From contig JABAKD010000025.1 in NCBI GenBank assembly GCA_012845835.1, positions 31,998,314-32,062,313 on the forward strand: a stretch of 64,000 nucleotides of DNA, given 5' to 3'. The translations under genes and the position numbers were made by a program. Positions 1 through 11,035 of the stretch are shown in pieces (position 1 is the stretch's first letter; the number at the start of each line of letters is the position of its first letter). Source of the DNA: Undaria pinnatifida (taxonomy: Eukaryota; Sar; Phaeophyceae; Laminariales; Alariaceae). The notes beneath the pieces were generated by a model. That model saw nothing but the letters and a program-made list of their open reading frames with translations. It was not told the origin of the DNA and did not search any database.

Positions 1-534
1 CTGCTGCACGGACGGCAACCCCGCGTGGAGCTGTCCTGCTGCTCTGAGCGCGTTCTACGATCTTGGTGGTTCCGCTGCTAATATATTAGCAATACACCAG
101 GACGGGGAAACTGGTGACCTATGTTTGATCAAATTCCGACTTGTTTTATTGTATCCATGGACAACGAAGGCGAGAAGAAGGGACCTTAGCCGAGAGTGGA
201 TTGGTTCGTCGAAATGAATCGAATGTAGAGTAAATACGAGGTACAGCAGTAGCTACGGCAGTCCTATCTTAGTTCGCAGGTTTTACGCGTTCGGGGCTAC
301 AGCGGCCGTTCCTAACGAAGGCGTCAAAGGCCACCATACCTACCAAAAGGTAGGGGGTCCTGGACACAACGTTCGTACGCTCCCGCATCTTTGAACTGTG
401 TGCACACAGGGAGAGTCGTCGTTCCCAAGCCCCCGTGGCAACATAGGGCAGTTGAGATCTTAGGACTTATGCGAGTGAGCGTGGCAATGAATTTATCAAC
501 AGCACACTGATCAAACAACCATATCCTTCCGCAG

Positions 535-602
535 GTGCAACATGCGGGCATCTGGATGAAGCAATTTTCTACGACGAAGTAATGACCGGACACGTCAACT
601 CT
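535..602 (+). CDS. M8 exon: third zinc His and Met-turn segment
   Basis: The acceptor is a pyrimidine-rich run ending CCGCAG and the donor is CTGTGAGT. The other two frames of this exon contain stops. It encodes ATCGHLDEAIFYDEVMTG, the strongest M8 marker in the window. It needs one base from an upstream exon outside the window. Confidence 0.75.
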
Positions 603-3600
603 GTGAGTACCGTTAGGGATTGAGAGGACATGTTCCGTTTGACTAGTGGTAAGAGGTTAACCAACTACCCAAACCGATCCATACAACAATTTCCCCCCCC
701 CCCGGAAAGGCGACATAGCAGGTTTAGCTGAATGTACGGGCGGACGCGCCAACATCCGCGTGGTCCCATTTTATGGGGGTATCGGGTTAGGGTGTTTTTC
801 AACTTTTCTGTGGGGAAAGTCGTTAAGAAATGTTGATGACCATGCTAGACTCACTGTCGAACCCACGACCATGAAAGAGATGGTCTGCCTTAGCCTTAGT
901 CGTAGCCTTAGCCTTAGCCTTAGGGTTAGGATGTCGGTGAGGGCTTGTTTGACCGAGCGCATAAGTTGTTGAAAAGCAAGCGCCTGGTTGAGGTTCGTGG
1001 GGGGCGAATGTGTGATGCGCTCGACCTTGCGGGTATCGATTGGTACCTAAGCGGGTTTCACGGCGGCTATGTCGTGGCTATGTTGAGGGCTTCGGTCTGG
1101 ACGGCGGCCGCGGCTCGAGGAAAATCCTGCCGATGACAGTATTTGTTGAGGAAATACTAGAGGGTGTTACTAATACTCGTAGTCCGTGTGACTGCATGAC
1201 TAGACTGCATGTATAACAGGTTACCTAATTCCTTGCCCAAAGGAAGGCTAATAGCAGTATTTTATGTTTGTACTTCACGTGCCATCGCGGGTTAAATCAC
1301 TATTAACAGTCGGATCGGGCCTTGGAAACGTTTTACCGATGAATTTCACCGTTCGTTGCTTCCAATGTCTCTCCGTGATGGTCAGATATTATGATGTTGT
1401 TATGATGCTATTATTATGTTATTATTATGTTAGCATTATTATGTTATTATTATGTTATCATTATGTAATTATTATGTCAATATTATGTTATTATTATGTT
1501 ATTCGTTGAACAAACCCCAAGATGTGGAAATGTGGTGGACGTGCTAGTTCAGAGGCTTGGCGCGAGCCGCTGTTACTGCAAGCGGGCTCAAAAAACAATT
1601 ATGACAATACAAAATGCCACTCTCCGCGGCAAGGTTGAGACAAAAAATAATTATTGATGGTTGTGAACGAGGTGGGGATCAATTACCCTCAACCAAGCGC
1701 GGCACGAAACACACGCTACGCGGCTAGGTGTACCCTCTACGGCATCATTGTACCCACCGACCCACGACTTTGCCTTGGCGCTTGCTCATCGAGGTTGCGA
1801 CCCTGTGCTACGACCAACGCACCGAGTGTCTTACCGATGACCGACTACAATACGAAACCATCACGACATTTCGGAAACGTTCACACCGCCAACAATACCA
1901 TTCCACACCGTAAATGATGAAAATAAAAATACATTCCAGCAGCATTTCGTCGAAACCAATCGTTGCAAGCTGTGTGTGATACTCCGATCGCGCGTATTAC
2001 GAGTGCGTGTTCTCATTAAGGATATAGGTCGGTGACTCCCCTTACAACTGCAGTGTAGCTTGTATCAGGGTCAACAGGGGTGATGTTGCTCAATCTGTGC
2101 GCGGAAAGTATAAAACCCGGGGCAAAATCTGACAGAGCTCTGTGGTAGGAAATGCATCAGTTTATGAAGTGAATATCCTGTAAGTCTTTATGCTGTAAGT
2201 CGTATGATCGGTGAGGGAAGGGCGGAGAAAAAAGAAACAAAAACTAGGGGCCGCGCGCGAAAGAGAGGGGGGAGCGGGAGAGGGGGGGAGGGACGGGGGC
2301 AATTCAATATGTGCGCGGAAACTAGAGACCCTTGTACGGGGACAAATCTGACTGTTGTGGAAGGAGTGTATCAGTTTACCATGTAGTTTATATCCTGTAA
2401 GTCGTACAACCAGTGAGGAGACGCCGGAATGTTCGAAATGGGAGGGGGGCGGGTTACAAACGCTGTAGATCGCATAAATGTATACATGGTAGCGATTTAC
2501 TAATATTCGTGCTAGGTGTAGGCGATGGTGCGGGGGGCGGGGAAGGAGGGGGGCGGAGGGAATATATTAATGGGAGCTACGGCATGGCTGGCTGGATAGG
2601 TAATGACGTGGTATCACATGTCTAGTAGTGTTCATTTATCTGGTAGGTTTGATTTTGGGCGAGGCGGCGGGCGAGGGGGTGTTTTTTTTGTGCGGGTGTA
2701 TGTGTGGGGATGGTGGTGATGGTGGCGGGGAACGGAGGTGGATGATAGCAAGATATTTGAACTGCTTGTGGTACACAACTGTGTTATAGATTCGCGGTGT
2801 GTTATCATGCTTGGATCGGGTAGTTGCCCGTAAGATAGAACTTTCGACATCTGCAACCATGTACTTCGAAGTATCACCGTAACGACTACTTGATAGTGAC
2901 TTGTGTGGGAGGTTGCGACTTATTTATGCTGCTACGTACCAGGTATGCCACTACGGCTAAGATGCGTGCCAGATAAGATAGTTATTATACCAGTACAATT
3001 TACGACGTACGTACCAGGCAACTCTTCGACAGACTGTTTACAGCCGTCTGCTTGGCCTGCCTACGAAGTATAGCATACATGCACGTAGCACCCACAATTT
3101 AGTAGTGCTCAATGCTACTGCTGGGCGTTGGCTGTGCACATGTTGTGCTGTGCAGCTGCCGGCTGCCGAGATGTTTGTTACCAACCAGCAACTCTATATA
3201 GACTGCTGGCTACTGTTGCTGTAGATGTTACCTCAACAAATATGTGTATCTGCACCAGTACCGTATTTTTCGGTTTGCTTTTGTGAATGACAGGTCATGT
3301 ACTTGTCGAAGATGACTGCAGCCGTTCTTGAAGACATCAAGTACATCGTCGACGCAAATGCGGTGAGTTGTCAGAAAGAGAAAGGTATAGTGCTGAGGAT
3401 TCAGACAGAGACACAACAACGTTGAATTGCCAAACGCCGAGCGAAACGGCTCGCCAAGGTGCGTGACGAGTCGGCGGTGTTTTTACATCGGTTCCCGGAT
3501 GAAAGACGTTGTCGAGAGCTAGATTCCCTCGAGTTGAAGGAGTAGCAGTAGCAATACATATTCCACCCGGAAGTCTCGCTTTCGGCAACGGCATCACTCA

Positions 3601-6542
3601 TTTCTTGGGTTAGTGCTGTCCCATATAGCTGCGTTTTAACGTAACCCATCATATCTTGTTTTCACTCTAGGGAGATTTGAATTTTGTTTAGACGGAGCGG
3701 CGATACTGGCCCGACCATGACTCACGATGGTTCGGTATACATTCGCTAATCTGTCTCCCTCGAACAATAGTAACATATTAATAGTAACATAGTATACTGT
3801 CATGTCGTATATATATTATAAAAATTAAAATACACTCCAGCTGTGAGATCGAATATTTCGTCGAAACTCATCTTTGCAAGCTGTGTGTGATACTCCGATC
3901 GCGCGCATTACGAGTTGTGTGTCCTCATTAAGGATATAGGTCGGCGACTCCCCTTACAACTACAGTGTAGCTATCAGGGTCAACAGGGTGATTTTAGTCA
4001 GTCTGTGCGCGGAAACTATAAAACCCGTTTCTGAGGGGGACAAAATCTGACAGCTGTGAAGGGTAAGGGGGGCCTGGTTTTGATCAAAAGCGAGCGGGTT
4101 TGGAGGGGGGCGGCGGGGGGGGAAAAAGGGGCAATTTGTGCATGTAAGCTATAAATCCTTTCGAGGGGATAAATCTGACGGTTTTGGCACCAGTATATTA
4201 TTGGGGGCGGGGGGGGGGGGGGGGGGGGGGGGGGGAAGGGCTTTAGGTGACGGGTTTGTTATACGTGTGGTGCTAGGTCTAGGCGAAGGTGCGGGTGATG
4301 GGGAAGAAGGGGGCGTTCGAGGCGGGGGGGGGGGGGGGGGGGGGGGGGGAACACAGCGGCATGAATGGCTCTCGAAAGATAATGAGGTGATATCCTGTGC
4401 GTGAAGTGTTTATTAATGTGGCGGATTTCGATATTTGGTGGGGCGTTTGAGTAAGGGAGAGCAAGAGGGGGGGGGGGGGGAAATTTTTTAGGAGGTTTAG
4501 GTCACAAATAATATTCAAATACACTTCGGCTGTGAGATCAAATATATGTATCAGCTTGTTATACGCGTGGTGCTAGGTCTAGGCGATCGTGCAGGTGGTC
4601 GGGAAAGAGGGGGCGTTGGAGGGGGGGGGGGCGGGGGGGGGGGGAAAAACACAGCGGCATGGATGGCTCTCGAAAGATAATGAGGTGATATCCTGTGCGT
4701 GAAGTGTTTATTAATGTGGCGGATTTCGATATTTGGTGGGGCGTTTGAGTAAGAGAGAGCAAGAGGGGGGGGGGGGGGGGGGGGATTTTTAGGAGGTTTA
4801 GGTCACAAATAATATTCAAATACACTTCGGCTGTGAGATCAAAGATATGTAGCAGCTTGTTATACGCGTGGTGCTAGGCCTAGGCGATCGTGTAGGTGGT
4901 CGGAAAAGAGGGGGCGTTGGAGGGGGGGGGGGGGGATTATTGAAAACTACGTCATGGATGGTCAGAAAGATAATGACGTGATATCAACTGCGTATAGGTG
5001 TTTATTACTCAGGCTAATTTGATTGTGAGTGGGGCGTTTGGACAGACTAGGCGGAAGGGGAGGGGGGATCGGGGGACGGAGGGGCGGGGAGGGGGAAGGG
5101 TTGGGGTTTGTTATGAAAAAGAGGTCAGTGGAGGGGGAGGGGAGGGGGGGGGGGGGGAGGGGCGGGGGGCGGGACATTTCAATATGTGCGCGGGAACTAT
5201 ATATATATATCACCATCTGCCCCCCCCCCACCCTCCCCCAACATTAAATATCGTCTCTCTCGCAGCAAAAAACTACTTAATGTTGCTAAGAGTATATAGT
5301 ATATAATATATATATATGAAGTAACTCCTGGGTCACACCGCGTACACTCGTGAAACATGGCGCCTTCTTTCTTTTTTTTCAAGCCGCCAAACGGTTTTTT
5401 CGAGCCGCTTTCCGTCTCTCGAACATGGAAATCTGTTCATGTTTTCGAACAGTATGAATTGATTGAATACCTTTTTGTAATATTTCTGCGGCAAGATGAT
5501 TCTGACTTGTTGCATGTTTCATGCAAACTCGCCACCCACGCCCTCCGTTCATTCGTCCTCCATACACCCATTTCAGGTTGATCCGTACACGATACCATCC
5601 CAGCGAGGTGAGACCCTCAGTACCGCGTTCAACTTACACCTCTGGCCTGATGTTTTCAAAACTTTGCAAATCCGCCACTGCTTCCAATACAAGCGATATG
5701 CCGGGCGTTAGAGGGTTCGTTGTTTGCAGGGTTCTATTATACAATATAATCAAATACATCGGTTGCTTACGGTAGATGCAAACGGTGTGGCATTGGCTTA
5801 CTACGGCAGGAGTAAGAACACAAACGAACGGCTGTGTGAACGCTCCCAGCCTCGTACTGGCAGCGCTTTGGATGGTTCGAGGAAAACGCCTGCGTTATGC
5901 GCACGGGTGAAGGTTACGAAACCGACTTTGCCATTGCACTCGTACTTCTTGAGCCAGCTACACTATATGCTACATTACACGACACTACCCTACACTAAAC
6001 TACACTACACTGCCCACACTCGTCGAAGCGCGGTGCCAGAACATCGAACGTTGGGTATAGCGTACTTTGAGGTACCGTAGCGCCGTCGGTTGTTGGATGT
6101 ATGTCTTGCTTTAAGGAGGTATAGCGTTTCCCAGTCGTTTGACATTTCACACTCTACTCTCAGGTACTGTAAATATATCGTGGAAGTACATCGTGGAAGT
6201 ATATCGTGGAAAGATATCGTAAAAAAATATAGTGGAAAGTATCGTGGATGTGTTCGTATCAATGAGGTTTTCGTAATACTATATATTTACGCCGTGCCAC
6301 TGTGACAGCGTGTTACACTGTAGTATTTCAGCAAAAAACTGAACAATCACCAGCCGCTTTAGCCGTCTCACTTCATCTTGTTTCCCGTTCTCGAAACCCT
6401 TCACGCTCCAGACCCCCGTGTTCGAGACGAGTCCACACCGTCGCTTGCGCTGACCGACATCGCCGTGGGCACTACCCTGTTTGCCATGGACGGAAACGGA
6501 ACGATCGTCGAAGAAGTAACTGGCATCACCATGAAGTTTTGA
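535..6542 (+). CDS. Leishmanolysin-like (peptidase M8) zinc metallopeptidase, 3' part of gene
   Basis: Four exons with good GT..AG borders and compatible phases: 535-602, 3294-3362, 5577-5607, 6412-6542. The joined product carries the signature of the end of the M8 catalytic domain: GHLDEAIFYDEVMTGHVNS, in which the His is the expected third zinc ligand and the Met the Met-turn, then LSKMTAAVLEDIKYIVD and DPYTIP. In known M8 enzymes these segments follow the HExxH helix. That helix must lie in exons upstream of the window, because no HExxH is visible before base 535. Family role: a secreted or surface zinc endopeptidase. Exon phases are 1/0, 0/0, 0/1 and 1/stop. The last exon ends at TGA 6540-6542 after GNGTIVEEVTGITMKF. 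The same frame stays open for 29 codons after that stop, so a short retained intron or a later end is possible. Introns 2.7, 2.2 and 0.8 kb; the first two hold G-tract repeats. Confidence 0.72.
888..930. repeat. CCTTAG hexamer tract
   Basis: Seven near-perfect CCTTAG units grade into TTAGGG in the first M8 intron. The minus-strand arginine-leucine-rich open frame over it is an artefact of the hexamer. Confidence 0.8.
1386..1503. repeat. ATT/ATG-rich microsatellite
   Basis: An interrupted TTATTATTATG pattern lies in the first M8 intron. It has no coding value. Confidence 0.8.
1919..2700 (+). repeat. G-tract interspersed repeat, copy A
   Basis: The copy begins with an A-rich run and a CATTCCAGC..GTCGAAAC..GCAAGCTGTGTGTGATACTC segment. 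It then has CTCATTAAGGATATAGGTCGG and G-rich modules alternating with GCGGAAACTA..CTGACxGTTGTGGAAGGA. The same order recurs at 3.8, 8.7 (inverted), 25.7 and 46.0 kb. No coding frame is supported. It lies in an M8 intron. The 3' edge is approximate. Confidence 0.7.
3294..3362 (+). CDS. M8 exon: LSKMTAAVLED helix segment
   Basis: The borders are GACAG|GTC and GCG|GTGAGT, phase 0 on both sides (23 codons). It encodes VMYLSKMTAAVLEDIKYIVD followed by ANA. This matches the LSxMTxAxLEDxGY block that follows the Met-turn in leishmanolysins. Confidence 0.75.
3818..5200 (+). repeat. G-tract interspersed repeat, copy B
   Basis: Same start as copy A, with CACTCCAGCTGTGAGATCGA more intact. It contains many poly(G) tracts, some over 25 bases. 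The distal module from TTGTTATACG to CTGTGAGATCAAA is tandemly repeated at a 300-301 base period. It lies in the second M8 intron. Confidence 0.75.
4256..4940 (+). repeat. About 300-bp tandem triplication inside copy B
   Basis: Units start at 4256, 4556 and 4857. Each begins TTGTTATACG(C/T)GTGGTGCTAG. The first two are full length (GATAATGAGGTGATATCC, TATTAATGTGGCGGATTTCG and the TCACAAATAATATTC block) and the third is partial. Units differ mainly in poly(G) length. Confidence 0.75.
5577..5607 (+). CDS. M8 31-base microexon (DPYTIP)
   Basis: The borders are CATTTCAG|GTTGAT and CAGCGAG|GTGAGA. It encodes VDPYTIPSQR and leaves one base over. The next exon starts with the two bases that complete an Asp codon. 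The DPY-Ix-P motif follows the LED helix in M8 proteins. Confidence 0.65.
6412..6542 (+). CDS. M8 terminal exon
   Basis: The acceptor is CGCTCCAG|AC. The exon reads PRVRDESTPSLALTDIAVG and on to TGA. Coding character is clear, but this tail is outside the conserved M8 core, so the match rests on phase and position. A donor-like GTAACT lies before the stop, so the exon could end earlier. Confidence 0.55.
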
Positions 6543-7476
6543 GTACATTCAAGTACGAGTAGCAAGGACGCTGTCTCCTACACTCCCCAGCTTACAAAGC
6601 TACAGAGAAGCGAATTTGTTGCAACGTGCTACAAGTAGGTGGCATACGACGCGCATCCTTAAAAATAACTGGAAAGTGCATCATTTTCCTTCTTCACGGC
6701 GGAATCGCAATAGCCACAGTCCACCAAGCCGGGTCGTGCCCTTGTTCCCTTCTTGAAGCATCGTCAATACGCTTAGCCTTGCACTTGACCTGCGAACATA
6801 CCTTACCCCGGCTTGCGTAGCTGTGTTTTACTCTTCTTGATAGTGATGACGCCCTTTCAGGTATTGTTCATCAATATTCCGTGCTAGGGTTGTTTAATGC
6901 GTGCCCGTTTCTTCCGTGCACGGAACGCTCTTTTTATGCCCTCGTTTTTTTTCGTGTCAAACTTGGTCTGAACACGACCAGCCAGCAGTACGGTGGTAGG
7001 TTGGATCTTCGGATATCTTGTGGAAGTAGGAAACCCTCGATGCACTCTGTGAATGCTCCGAGCATGTCGCGGCCCAGCTAGGGTGAGTTATTCAGCATGC
7101 TGCGGTACCCGCTCATACACGAATGGCGTTTTGTTACTGATTCACGTCGCGGAAGAAGCACCTTGCGTGATGTTTAGTCTATGTATCCTCCTTGCAGAGT
7201 CACCTCTTGAGGGTGTTCCTTTCCTCCTGGAGACGGGAAATTTCGAACATCGCACTCAAACTTCACGCTCAAACAAGCAGGCACAGCACTAACTGTAGCA
7301 CTTCATGCATGTACGCAATTATAACGTATACGGGTCCGTGGGAATGTTGAGGCCTCCTCGAAAGAGAGGGACGATCAAATTAAGGTTTATCTGGCACGCG
7401 TTCACTAGGGTGTCTGTTGGTGTTACTATGTCATTATTTTGGTGCATGTTACTGCTGTAATTACTGCGCGTGGTGC
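6543..7476. other. No assignable gene
   Basis: The M8 frame reads on after its stop for 29 codons, to a CTACAA|GTAGGT donor-like site at about 6625. Beyond that I see no supported exon up to the decamer array. Confidence 0.4.
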
Positions 7477-7876
7477 AAAGTAGGGTAAAGTAGGGTAAAG
7501 TAAGGTAAAGTAGGGTAAAGTAGGGTAAAGTAGGGTAAGGTAGGGTAAAGTAGGGTAAAGTAGGGTAAAGTAGGATAAAGTAGGGTAAGGTAGGGTAAGG
7601 TAGGGTAAAGTACGGTAAAGTACGGTAAAGTACGGTAAAGTACGGTAACGTAGGGTAAGGTAGGGTAAAGTACGGTAAAGTAGGGTAAAGTAGGGTGAAA
7701 GTAGGGTAAAGTAGGGTGAAGTAGGGTAAAGTACGGTAAAGTACGGTAAAGTACGGTAAAGTACGGTAAAGTACGGTAAAGTAGGGTAAGGTAGGGTAAA
7801 GTAGGGTAAAGTAGGGTGAAAGTAGGGTAAAGTAGGGTGAAGTAGGGTAAAGTAGGGTAAGGTAGGGTAAAGTAGG
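7477..7876. repeat. Decamer array TAGGGTAAAG, about 40 copies
   Basis: Units alternate in blocks between TAGGGTAAAG and TACGGTAAAG, with a few TAGGGTGAAG or insertion variants. The blocks suggest segmental duplication within the array. The two long minus-strand open frames of TLPYF-type repeats come from this array and are not genes. Confidence 0.9.
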
Positions 7877-8692
7877 GCGACTGTCACTGGCACTCTGGGA
7901 CATGAGGCGCGCTGAACTAGGTAGTGACGAACCCAAGATCGTCCGACATGGCGTACCCTATCGATAAGTATCGATACCTAACTAAAGTAGTGCATAGACT
8001 ACTTTGTATCTTTAGCTTTTAGGTTGTGCATTGAGGCATGGTCTTTTGGGGGGGAAAGTCATTTTGTATGACCATGAGTCACCCATAGCGTAATCAGCCA
8101 GTTGTGCCAATAGTAATGTTGCTCTAGAATGCAAAGGCTGGCGTAGCGTGCAATAGGTTGGTGGCCTCTGAAGCACCACCACGGTATACAATGATAGGAA
8201 CGTACCACCAGCACACACTGGTATTGCTCTGAAAGTTGCGTGTCACCAGCTACGCAGCGTAGCAGGGCAGGGCACAACGAGCATTTACCACGCCCATACG
8301 AACGCATGCGCACACCATATATTAGGATTATGTACAGAATGTGTATACCACAGGTATGAAGTATTCAGCATGTTTGTGTTTTAGCGAGCATCCATAACCC
8401 CGAACATTTTTTTAATATCGTAGATCAGCATCACGTGGAAGGTACAAAACTGCAGTACAAGCTTATGGCATAGTATTAATGGATAGAGTTGGTCATTGGG
8501 CAGGGCAAGGAAAGCTCGTCGTCCTGTAGGTGATATTTAACTGTAGTACCCAGCGTACAAATTTGTTGGGGCTGTCGTACTCGTAAGACAAGCAAGTTTG
8601 ACATGACGCACCACATCCCATGGCCACTGCGTGCATTCATATACCACTTCTAATTTTAGTACCGAGACGATACCACGCATTTCGTGTTCTAT

Positions 8693-9960
8693 TAATGTGA
8701 TATAATATCCCCCCCACGTCCGCCTAGTTTGCCCAAACGCCCCACTCACAATAGAAATCGGCAAGAGTAATAAACACCTATACGCAGTTGATATCACGTC
8801 ATTATCTTTCAGACCATCCATGACGTAGTTTTCATTCTTTCCCCCCACCCCCCTCAACCCCCCCTCCAACGCCCCCTCTTTTCCAACCACCCGCACGATC
8901 GCCTAGACCTAGCACCACGCGTATAACAAGCCCCTATATATCTTTGATCTCACAGCCGGAGTGTATTTGAATATTATTTGTGACCTAAACCTCCTAAAAA
9001 ATTCCCCGCCCCCCTCCTCCCTTCTCGCTCTCCCTTGCTCAAACGCCCCACCTAATATCGAAATCCGCAATCGTAATGAACACTTCACGCACTGGATATC
9101 ACCTCATTATCTTTCTACAGCCATCCATGCCGCTGCTTTCCCCCCCCCCCGCGCCCCGAACGCCCCCTTCTTCCCCACCACCCGCACCATCGCCTAGACC
9201 TAGCACCACACGTATAACAAACCCCTCACCTAAAACCCTTCCTTTCCCCCCTCCACCCCCCCCCCTCCCCCCCGCCCCCAACCCCCACCTCCCCAACCCC
9301 CCCCAACCCATCCCACCCCCACCCCCTCGAACACTTCGCCCTCTCTCTGCTCACTGGTTGTACGACTTACCTCAGGATATACATGATAAACATATGTAAC
9401 GTTTTCACGCACAGATTGAGCTGCCCCACACGGCCCACCCCCGCCCCAATCCCCCCCCCCTATGATAAACTGGTGCATTTTTTTTTTCCCAAAACCGTCA
9501 GATTTATCCTCTTACAAGGATTTATAGCTTCCACGCACAAATTGACCGCCCGTCCGCCCCCCCCCCCCCCCCCCCCCCCCCCCTCCAACCCCGCTCGCTT
9601 TTGATCTAAACCGGGCCCCCACGTCCCTAAAAACTCCGCCCCCCCCTCACCGGTTATTCGACTTACCGGATTCACTTGATAAAAGGCCTACATTTCCTCC
9701 CACGGCTGTCAGATTTTGTCCCCCTCAGAAGCGGGTTTTTCAGTTTCCGCGCACAGACTGACTAGCATCACCCTGTTGACCCTGGTAGCTACACTGTAGT
9801 TGTAAGGGGAGTCGCCGACCTATATCTTTTATGAGGACACACAACCCGTAATACGCGCGATCGGAGTATCACACACAGCTTATAAAAATGAGTTTCGACG
9901 ACATCTTCGATCTCACAGCTGGAGTGTATTTTCATTTTTATATTATTTGTCTAGAATAGT
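8693..9960 (-). repeat. G-tract interspersed repeat, copy C (inverted)
   Basis: Reverse-complement copy. It has poly(C) tracts and ends on the right with GATCTCACAGCTGGAGTGTA preceded by the TGAGGACACAC..CGCGCGATCGGAG segment. The proline-rich and glycine-rich open frames over it are tract artefacts. Confidence 0.75.
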
Positions 9961-10068
9961 ACCATGCACGTGAGGTAATGAGGAACACTACGCTATTTCT
10001 GGCTGTCTTAGGGTTAGTGTCCCAATGTTAGTGTTAGGTACTGAGTTTGATCGGTAAGGACGCACGCC

Positions 10069-10197
10069 ATGCACAGCAGTACACACTTTGACACGCCCAA
10101 GTCCGTGGAGCTGGCGTACTCTGATGCCCTGGTACAGGGGGTAGTAGCAGAACAACGAGATCAATTCATATTGAGGGGTTCTCTTCTTCTTTCGTGG
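10069..10197 (+). CDS. Unidentified exon (43 codons)
   Basis: ATG 10069 opens a frame reading STHFDTPKSVELAYSDALVQ and on to LRGSLLLSW, ending at a good TGG|GTAAGA donor. An internal start is equally possible, since CACAG lies at 10071-10075. Composition is protein-like and no low-complexity repeat explains it. No family is recognised. A possible partner exon is at 10865-11035. Confidence 0.45.
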
Positions 10198-10771
10198 GTA
10201 AGAGTCGTCGGCCCCTGTGTAAAAATGTCTAGTCTCGATTGCCAGACCTAGAGTACGAGAAAATCACGGTTTCTCAACACTGCACCGACGTATCAGGTGT
10301 ACAGGAAAAAGAACGTCCACTTCGCGGGGCACTACGCAAGTATCAAGTATCAAGAAGCTGCATCCCTAATGACTGACTATTACCCATAATGCTACAAAGT
10401 CGTCAGTACATTGTCTTTCCTGGCTATGACATATTCCGTTTGAAACAATGACCAACTTAGGGTCAGGTACGATGTTTGTGTTGAGTATGGTACAACACTA
10501 TCAATAGGTACTTGTAAGCGATACACGATATTGGCTGATACAATGGCACTGCCATGACACTGCCAACAACAGTAATAGCCTTATTAGTGTTAACAGCACT
10601 TCCATGGCATGCGTCATGAGAAACATCATTATTAGGAATCGGAAACCGATAAGCATAATATTTTGCTTGTTCATAGAGAGAATTCGGCGTTATGGTTCGT
10701 AGTTTTCTTTGGCGGAGTGCGTACGTAGCTTACTTTGACAGCAGCAGCTGGCATTGTTTGCTTGATCGCGC

Positions 10772-11035
10772 TTGTGGCGATACCCAGTGGATACCGCACG
10801 GGACGGTGCTGGCAGACTGCTAGTAATAGAACACGCGAACAGACAGAGCTGTCGTTTACAACTGCACAGTGGTCGCTCACTGGACGAGATAATTCGTGAT
10901 TTAGTGAGTCTCGAGTTTATCGCTAGACGGCGAATCGGGGAAATAGCGAGAGCAAGAAGCAATATCGAAGGCGAAGCGCTTCATACGAGGCACAGGAAGC
11001 AAGCGCGGAAGTGTCGACAACGGGCCTCCCCTTGA
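10772..11035 (+). CDS. Unidentified ORF or terminal exon, basic helical
   Basis: The frame contains SLDEIIRDLVSLEFIARRR followed by IGEIARARSNIEGEALHTRH and a basic tail to a TGA. The first part may be intronic: CTGCACAG at about 10864 is an acceptor-like site just before the helical segment. No family is recognised. A 90-residue open frame lies opposite, so the strand is not certain. Confidence 0.35.
   Translation: MWRYPVDTARDGAGRLLVIEHANRQSCRLQLHSGRSLDEIIRDLVSLEFIARRRIGEIARARSNIEGEALHTRHRKQARKCRQRASP

Noticed and set aside
6543-6632. Extra M8 exon reading SSTSSKDAVSYTPQLTKLQR
   Set aside because: It is in the same frame after the stop and looks coding, but no convincing splice pair removes the stop, so it was not annotated.
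7319-7936. Two long minus-strand open frames rich in Thr-Leu-Pro-Tyr-Phe
   Set aside because: They are direct translations of the decamer array and have no non-repeat coding content.
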